Shown here piece by piece: positions 58,901 to 64,000 of a stretch of DNA of 64,000 nt. The stretch's first letter is position 1; each line of letters starts with the position of its first letter. Under the pieces are notes generated by a model that made no database searches, was not told where the DNA came from, and saw nothing but the letters and a program-made list of their open reading frames with translations. A program made the position numbers and the translations under genes. Origin of the DNA: Diplonema papillatum (lineage: Eukaryota > Euglenozoa > Diplonemea > Diplonemida > Diplonemidae); assembly GCA_030068145.1 (NCBI GenBank), contig JAPJBO010000001.1, positions 682,001 to 746,000 on the forward strand, in the 5' to 3' direction.

Positions 58901-59639
58901 ACAATTCGGCTGATTGACTTGCTCGCACAAAACGCAAGCAGAATTGGTGTCATCAGTTGCGAGTTTTGCCGGGTTTGCGCAAGGGTGATCACCCCGTTAA
59001 CCCCAAGAAAGCAAGCTTCTGCGCCATGCCCGTGTGTTTGCCGCCGGACAGCATGGCTACCTTGTACAGGGACAGCAGTGTCGCCTGGTGGCCACGGATG
59101 TCTTGCATTTTCAAGCACAGGCAAACACAATTTGACATGAACAGGGCTGTGGGGTTTTGGATAAGATCTGCGATCGTGCACGGCAAGAAAAATTGAATGG
59201 TACCCACTTCTCCGGCACCCGACAAACCAAGCTCAAGGTCGTAATACCCTTCTCCACGCCACGCGAGCTGGACAACGAGTACCGCGCCATTCGTCCGGTG
59301 CGGGACCTGAGAAGGGCGGCGGTTGGTACCCGTCCTCCGGCAGTGCCGGGTGCGGAGACCTCACAATGAAATCCTGCACATCTCGGCTTGCGACGCTCAA
59401 AGTCGAGGAGGTGCCTCTATTTCTATTTCTAGCCACCGCACCACAGCCGTGGCCCGCCGTGTGAGACTGCTGAGGCGTAACTACCCGCCTGCACGCTTAA
59501 CAACTACGATACTGAAGCAAAGCTACACTTTCGTTCCTGAAGGGTCCTACTTTACACACACAACGCACGACACAGCTAAAGAGCAAAAGGAGACTGGTCG
59601 TACTGTACTCGCTTGTCGACCGCAGAGCAACGATGAGTG
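58901..59639. other. Spacer, nothing firm
   Basis: A GC-rich open stretch at about 59190-59366 (KLKVVIPFSTPRELDNEYR, then AIRPVRDLRRA) looks mildly coding but has no clear start, splice signals or known domain. I do not call it a gene. Confidence 0.35.
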
Positions 59640-59850
59640 AGCTCGAAGTTGTCTCGTCTTCTAACAATACGCACTTCTTTCCGAGTAGTGGGGGGGGGGG
59701 CAGTTGTTAGTTGCTCCTGTGTCGGTCTTTGTGTGTTTCGCACTTTCCTCCGCTCCCGCAGTATAAGTTTGTGCAGAACTTCGTTCACTTCGTTTGTGCA
59801 GCTCTTGATCCCGATGTCTCTTATGGCTTCTTCCGCTGCGCAGATCCACC
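59640..59850 (-). repeat. Dispersed repeat G, copy 2
   Basis: Reverse-complement relative of 5440-5640. On the minus strand, GGGATCAAGAGCTGCAC, ACGAAGTGAACGAAGTTC and AAACACACAAAGACCGACAC appear in the same order. Confidence 0.65.
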
Positions 59851-60317
59851 CTTGTGTTGCTCCTGGCTAGATTGCTTTCTGACTCATACCGCTCATGCCG
59901 ACGGTTGCACGCTAGCTGTAGGCAAACAATGCACTTTCTGGACCGTGAGTTGTTTAGTCGTCGAAAAAGCAGCTGGCGCTGCGAAATGCAGCAGGGGGCA
60001 AAGACCGGCGTACATTGACAACATCAGAAAAGCCCCGGTGAGTTCTTGAAGGGAAAAATAGTACTCGCACATAGCCTGATTTCAAAACGAACCCGGTCGT
60101 TCGTCACCGTGCGCATGTCTCGCCAGTGCGTGACAAGGGACATGTTGCAGCAGGTGCTTTTGTTTAGAAAAGCGTGTTCATCGTTTTTACACGAGTTGTA
60201 TTGGTTCTCCCGTCTAGCCTCCTTCGAAGTATGCGCAAGGCAGCCCCTCGAGCCACTGGACCAGTCTAGTCCGGCGCCGCAGGTCCAAAACCGGGAACGA
60301 ACAATAGAACGACGAAG

Positions 60318-60555
60318 AAAGACAGGCGCTTCGTTTTGTTTGTGCGTGCCGGGTGATCGGTTTCCCACTTGTATTTGCCCTGTGTATATTCAGGTAAGGA
60401 ATTCTTCTGATCAACCACCAAAACACGCTGCCTACGTCTTTTTAGCCTGCACAATACATTGAAGGGCAACCCGCAAGTACTAAGAAAGAAGAAAGAAACT
60501 GCCCGCGGGAACGTGGAGCGCCATGTAGCGACAGGTCTGCAACAGGTGCTCTTTT
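60318..60555 (+). repeat. Dispersed repeat I, copy 2
   Basis: Best-preserved copy, from GACAGGCGCTTCGTTTTG to GAGCGCCATGTAGCGACAGG. It is preceded at 60185-60255 by the 3' part of repeat B (GCCTCCTTCGAAGTATGCG, CAAGGCAGCCCCTCGAG). Confidence 0.8.
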
Positions 60556-60868
60556 TTAGGGCTTTTGAAAAAAGCGCGTTACATACCAAATGGGCCCTGG
60601 GGATGGGTGGTGCCTGATGCATGCGTGAGCGAGGAAAAGAAAACATACCACACCGACCCTCTTGAACGAGGGCTTCGACCGTACTTAGTTGACCCGCAGG
60701 GTACTTTGTTTTTACATGAACTTTGAAGTCCCTCACTATAAAAAAGAAGATGTAGCGGCGGAAAAGAAAAAGGAAAACAAGAGAGCTCGTGACTTTGCGC
60801 GGATCGGACCGACTGAAGGTGTTTTTTAAAAGGCAAAGACTCGCTCCGGTTCCGATGCGCTTGCGTCC

Positions 60869-61072
60869 CTAGTGGTCCAAGTTCGCCGAGACCAGGGCGT
60901 ACAGCGCTGCGACGTGGATCAGCGGCGTCGTGACGATGAGGAACATCCGAGAGGTGCCCGAGTTGCGCCTTTCCACGACATGGAGCTCATGTTGTAGCCA
61001 AGGCGCCAGGCGTCTGCGTGGAAAAAGTCCCGATGCCCCGAGCAGCCTACCATATATTTGCGCGCCTACCAT
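60869..61072 (-). CDS. Possible small exon or ORF with one membrane segment
   Basis: 67 codons on the minus strand, GC-rich. They end SGTSRMFLIVTTPLIHVAAL then YALVSANLDH and a stop. One hydrophobic helix is visible. There is no known domain, and a chance frame cannot be excluded. Confidence 0.25.
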   Translation of the reverse strand: MVGAQIYGRLLGASGLFPRRRLAPWLQHELHVVERRNSGTSRMFLIVTTPLIHVAALYALVSANLDH

Positions 61073-61088
61073 ACCTAAAGGGCCTAAA

Positions 61089-61214
61089 GGGGGGGGGTCG
61101 AATAATAAAAAAAGGTTCTGGGCAGCCGAACAGTAGCAGGATCAAATAGTAGTAGTGTTTTTTAGAGCACCAGACGTGTGTCAAATAACTGTTATTATTC
61201 GACCCCCTCCCCCC
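61089..61214. mobile_element. Small inverted-repeat element (MITE-like)
   Basis: GGGGGGGGTCGAATAATAA at the left is inverted as TTATTATTCGACCCCCTCC at the right, enclosing about 85 bp. No coding capacity. A perfect 18-bp palindrome CTACCACTATAGTGGTAG lies separately near 61770. Confidence 0.65.
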
Positions 61215-62017
61215 GGGGTTTTAACTGATTGCTCAGACACGGTTGTAGGGGCCTTCTCCCCGTGACGGATTCGCCTGTGCTCTAGTAGCACGGGTGGTCC
61301 TGGCTGTGACGAGCTACGAACAGCCGCCTGACAAACCAGACTCACACCGCTGTCCTGTCTGCACGCTGATGATGGTCCGCCTTATGTGTCCGTGGCTTAA
61401 AGGACCGAAACACGGCGCAGACGGGACCAGTGCGGTGTTGAGCACATACCCATTCCAAGCACGTTCTTGCAATCCCCCCCCCCCTTTACCCCATATATTT
61501 ATGTTGAAGAAGCCAGGAGCTAAAGTTCGGATACTGGCGTCCTGGGCAACCTCCCCTCCGTCCGTGAGGGGGTTAACCCCTTAGCACGGAGGGGTGAGTT
61601 GACTTGGGGAAGGGCGGGCTCCATGGCAAACCTCAGGTATCCGTTGAGAGCTCGAAGCAGGATTTCTGCCCGATGAAAGAGGCGCATTTCAAAAGATTTG
61701 TGTCAGGTCTTTCCGATGAAGCGACCACTTTCGACCATTTTTTGACCTCTTTGAACTCTTTTTGAATAAGCTACCACTATAGTGGTAGTTCGTCCTTAAG
61801 TTATTAAGGTAGTTTGAGTGTGCAGACCGGCACTCAACAGTTTACATTGCCTGGACTGGGGATCCTTTCCCTACCCCCAATCCCGGGGTTGGGAAGAAAT
61901 CTGTCATTTGGGGGTACCTGGCCCACCGGGTGCTCAGGTCCTGCGCTGATGAGGGAGCCTCAATGGTCGACCGGAGACCCTAAAACATCGAACCTCTAAA
62001 CCACTATAAACGCTAAA
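61215..62017. other. Spacer, nothing recognised
   Basis: A repeat D 3'-end signature is present near 61965 (GGAGACCCTAAAACATCGAA). No gene or RNA is recognised. Confidence 0.4.
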
Positions 62018-62185
62018 AAAGACAGGCGCTTCGTTTTGTTTGTGTGTGCCGGTTGATCGTTTTCCCACTTGTATTTACCCTAGGTAAGGAATTCTGATCA
62101 ACCACCAAAACACGCTGCCTACGTCTTTTTAGCCTCCACAATACATTGAAGGGCAACCCACAAGATTGTTAGTACTAAAAAAAGA
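62018..62185 (+). repeat. Dispersed repeat I, copy 3
   Basis: Shorter copy. Compared with the other two it lacks GTGTATATTC just before AGGTAAGGAATTC and ends after ACATTGAAGGGCAACCC. Confidence 0.8.
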
Positions 62186-62319
62186 CTTCACGAGTCGGCG
62201 TTGAGCCAAAACCCCGCCTTCCCCGGGGAGCACGGTGTAGTGCCGCGCGCCGCAGTGGCCGGTTGCTCAGATTCCTCCAACACCCACATCGCATTTTTTT
62301 CTTTTCTTTTTGTACAAGC

Positions 62320-62660
62320 ACCTTTGTAGGGAATACTTGAGGAGACTGCCAGTTGCGAAATCTGCTGCAGCCCACGAAACGCTGGTGAATCTGCGTTTAG
62401 TGGCTGGAAAGCGTTCAATAAAAAGAACCCACTTCGCAGTTGTATTGTTTCTTAAGCTTTACGAGCTTCGGCTGACACCATTTGCGCACTTAACCATGGT
62501 TAAGAAGACGACTGAAAGCACAGACACAAAGACAGCTCAAAGCATTTTCAAAATAACACGAAAAGCCTCTAGGCAAAAACCCGTTTTCACATTTCTCCCT
62601 CAAGCCTCCGTCGGGATATGTGCAAGGCAGTCCCTCGAGTATCTCCTTTCGATAGTGGGT
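62320..62660 (+). repeat. Dispersed repeat B, copy
   Basis: From TTTGTAGGGAATACTTGAGG to CAAGGCAGTCCCTCGAGTAT. It contains a ~100-bp insertion relative to the copy at 30640. Confidence 0.8.
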
Positions 62661-62689
62661 CTGATATTAAAGGGAAATCATGAATATGC

Positions 62690-62885
62690 ATGCGCATGGG
62701 GCCCAAGACTAAATTCAAAGCGAATTTCTTCTTGGTGTCGGTCGCAACACTTACAAATTTAGCTAGCCGTAGTTAAAGTGTTTAATCATACCCACTTCCC
62801 TCATACTACCCGCCTCACAGCCTCAATGGTCAATCGGAGACCCTAAACCACCGAACCTCTAAACCATAATAAACGCTAGAAAATA
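62690..62885 (+). repeat. Dispersed repeat D, diverged copy
   Basis: Keeps GGGGCCCAAGACTA, CTTGGTGTCGGTCGCAAC, AATTTAGCTAGCCGTAG and CGGAGACCCTAAACCACCGA with a changed 3' end (ACCTCTAAACCATAATAAAC). Confidence 0.65.
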
Positions 62886-63539
62886 TTTCCGGAAGCAACG
62901 GTTGTGCATGGAAAGTTGATCATGAGGTCTGTTCTGTGAATCCGAGGCAGGGTTTTTGAATTGTTGCAACATTTGTGTCGACTACGTTCGGGGCCGGAAG
63001 TCCTTGAGAGTATCCCGGTCAATACTAACTGGAAGGTCTGTGTCTTTCTTCACAGGGTACTTAGCGTATGAGTCACGCTGCTTCCAGCTCGCAGGATTAC
63101 TTCCTCGCACTCTTTCCTCTGTGTTGCGCATTGCAATCTTAGTCTCTGCTCCACCGTATAAAGACGACAAAGGTCAGTACAATACTGCGTTTCAGTGCGC
63201 CCTCATTCGGTGTATGCGGAAACGCATTTATCATTCGCACCATTAGTTGATGCTGGTCGCCACTTCCGGAAATGTCCCAACTGTTCGCGTGGCCATTAAA
63301 AAGGAGAAAAAAGTGGCTGTTTGCTCGGTGCCCATGGCCTGAGTCCTTCTGGTCTGTTCGTCTGCGTTTTGAAGTCCTTTTTGTCTCCGATCCCGCCCTC
63401 GCATTTGCTAGCTTGCAGTTGCGAAAGAAGGCTACACCACGGCGCAGCTGATTATCCCGGAGATAGTCCCTGCCCTCTCTCTCTTTATTTATTCGGCCAA
63501 TAGTAGCCGCCGACCCACCTCAATTCCCTAAAACTGCTT
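62886..63539. other. Spacer, nothing recognised
   Basis: Short frames without domains. The GGAGATAGTCCCTGCC block near 63460 is shared with 31510 and 56175. Confidence 0.4.
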
Positions 63540-64000
63540 TGCGTTGCCTGTCACTGTCTACCACGGCGCACCGTTACACTACGGTCTATCAGGTCCATCC
63601 CTGTCATCTGGAGCTGCGTAGAATTTCCTGGTACCGTATTGCAGAGTTTATCACGGTCCATCGGGCTCGTGTTACGTTTGCGGGGGGGAGACGTTTGCAT
63701 GCAATTTAGTACCACGCTGCGGTCTATCAGGAGATGGACCGGCTTCGTCAATGAACGGCATCGTCTGGCCGAATGAATTGACCAAACTCCTCGATTGGAA
63801 GAAAGCTTGATGCTAGCTGCCGTTGTTACACCACAGCATCCTACGGCCAGGCGCTGCGTTCAGGGCGAGCTTCAGAGTGTGTGGGCCCCTGTCCGAGCCA
63901 GTCTACCCCCTATATCGTGGAAGTGCATCGAACTGCCTGCTGTCTAACCAGAGTCCATCGGTCTATAGCACAGGCTATCGTAGGCTATCACACTAGTTAG
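63540..64000 (+). repeat. Dispersed repeat H copies, running off the window
   Basis: Two partial copies (63540-63760 and about 63880-64000), rich in CTATCACGGTCC, GGTCTATCAGG and GTGCATCGAACTGCCTG words. They are related to 2838, 3404 and 6688. The last is cut by the window end. Confidence 0.65.

Overview
The window is nuclear DNA from a microbial eukaryote. Its genes are separated by kilobases of dispersed repeats and transposons, protein-coding exons are GC-rich, and repeats and introns are AT-richer. Several reading frames only make sense when joined across GT-AG introns. The protein families are eukaryotic: an ARFRP1/Arl3-type GTPase, a RING-CH ubiquitin ligase, a myosin and an inward-rectifier K+ channel. 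I could not place the lineage firmly. A free-living flagellate such as a diplonemid fits the look of the DNA, but no spliced-leader gene or other lineage marker was seen, so this is a guess.

Layout. 0.5-3.7 kb: a possible exon with one membrane segment, then a RING-CH membrane E3 ligase whose 3' end and downstream DNA are tandemly duplicated in decayed form. 3.7-7.2 kb: dispersed repeats and an antisense fragment of large-subunit rRNA. 7.2-17.1 kb: one large leucine-rich-repeat (LRR) gene in at least four and probably five or six exons. Its introns carry dispersed repeats, one of which is a SINE-like element with a tRNA-like head and an internal 16-bp minisatellite. 17.2-18.3 kb: a membrane-anchored metallophosphoesterase. 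20.2-21.5 kb: a Kir-type channel. 21.7-23.6 kb: TIR and foldback elements. 24.6-26.1 kb: (AC)n tract, the ARFRP1-like GTPase, and decayed partial copies of it. 27.1-30.5 kb: an unconventional myosin.

30.5-41.8 kb: an array of about 66 copies of a ~127-bp satellite, flanked by inverted copies of the SINE-like element and interrupted by a hAT transposon with a perfect 8-bp target duplication. 42-52 kb: nested transposons. Two different TIR elements (4.19 kb and 2.38 kb) are inserted at the same TTA/TAA in copies of one short repeat. Inside and around them are a 41-bp palindromic array, a telomere-like minisatellite, foldback arrays and long hairpins. 52.6-53.4 kb: an unrecognised coiled-coil protein exon. 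57.7-58.9 kb: a two-exon secretory, Cys-rich single-pass membrane protein. The rest to 64 kb is mostly dispersed repeats.

The genes do not form an obvious pathway. ARFRP1 (trans-Golgi), the E3 ligase, Kir channel, phosphoesterase and Cys-rich protein are all membrane or trafficking proteins, but their proximity looks incidental. Most of the structure here is repeat biology: introns filled with repeat families, gene 3' ends duplicated and decaying, and nested site-specific insertions.
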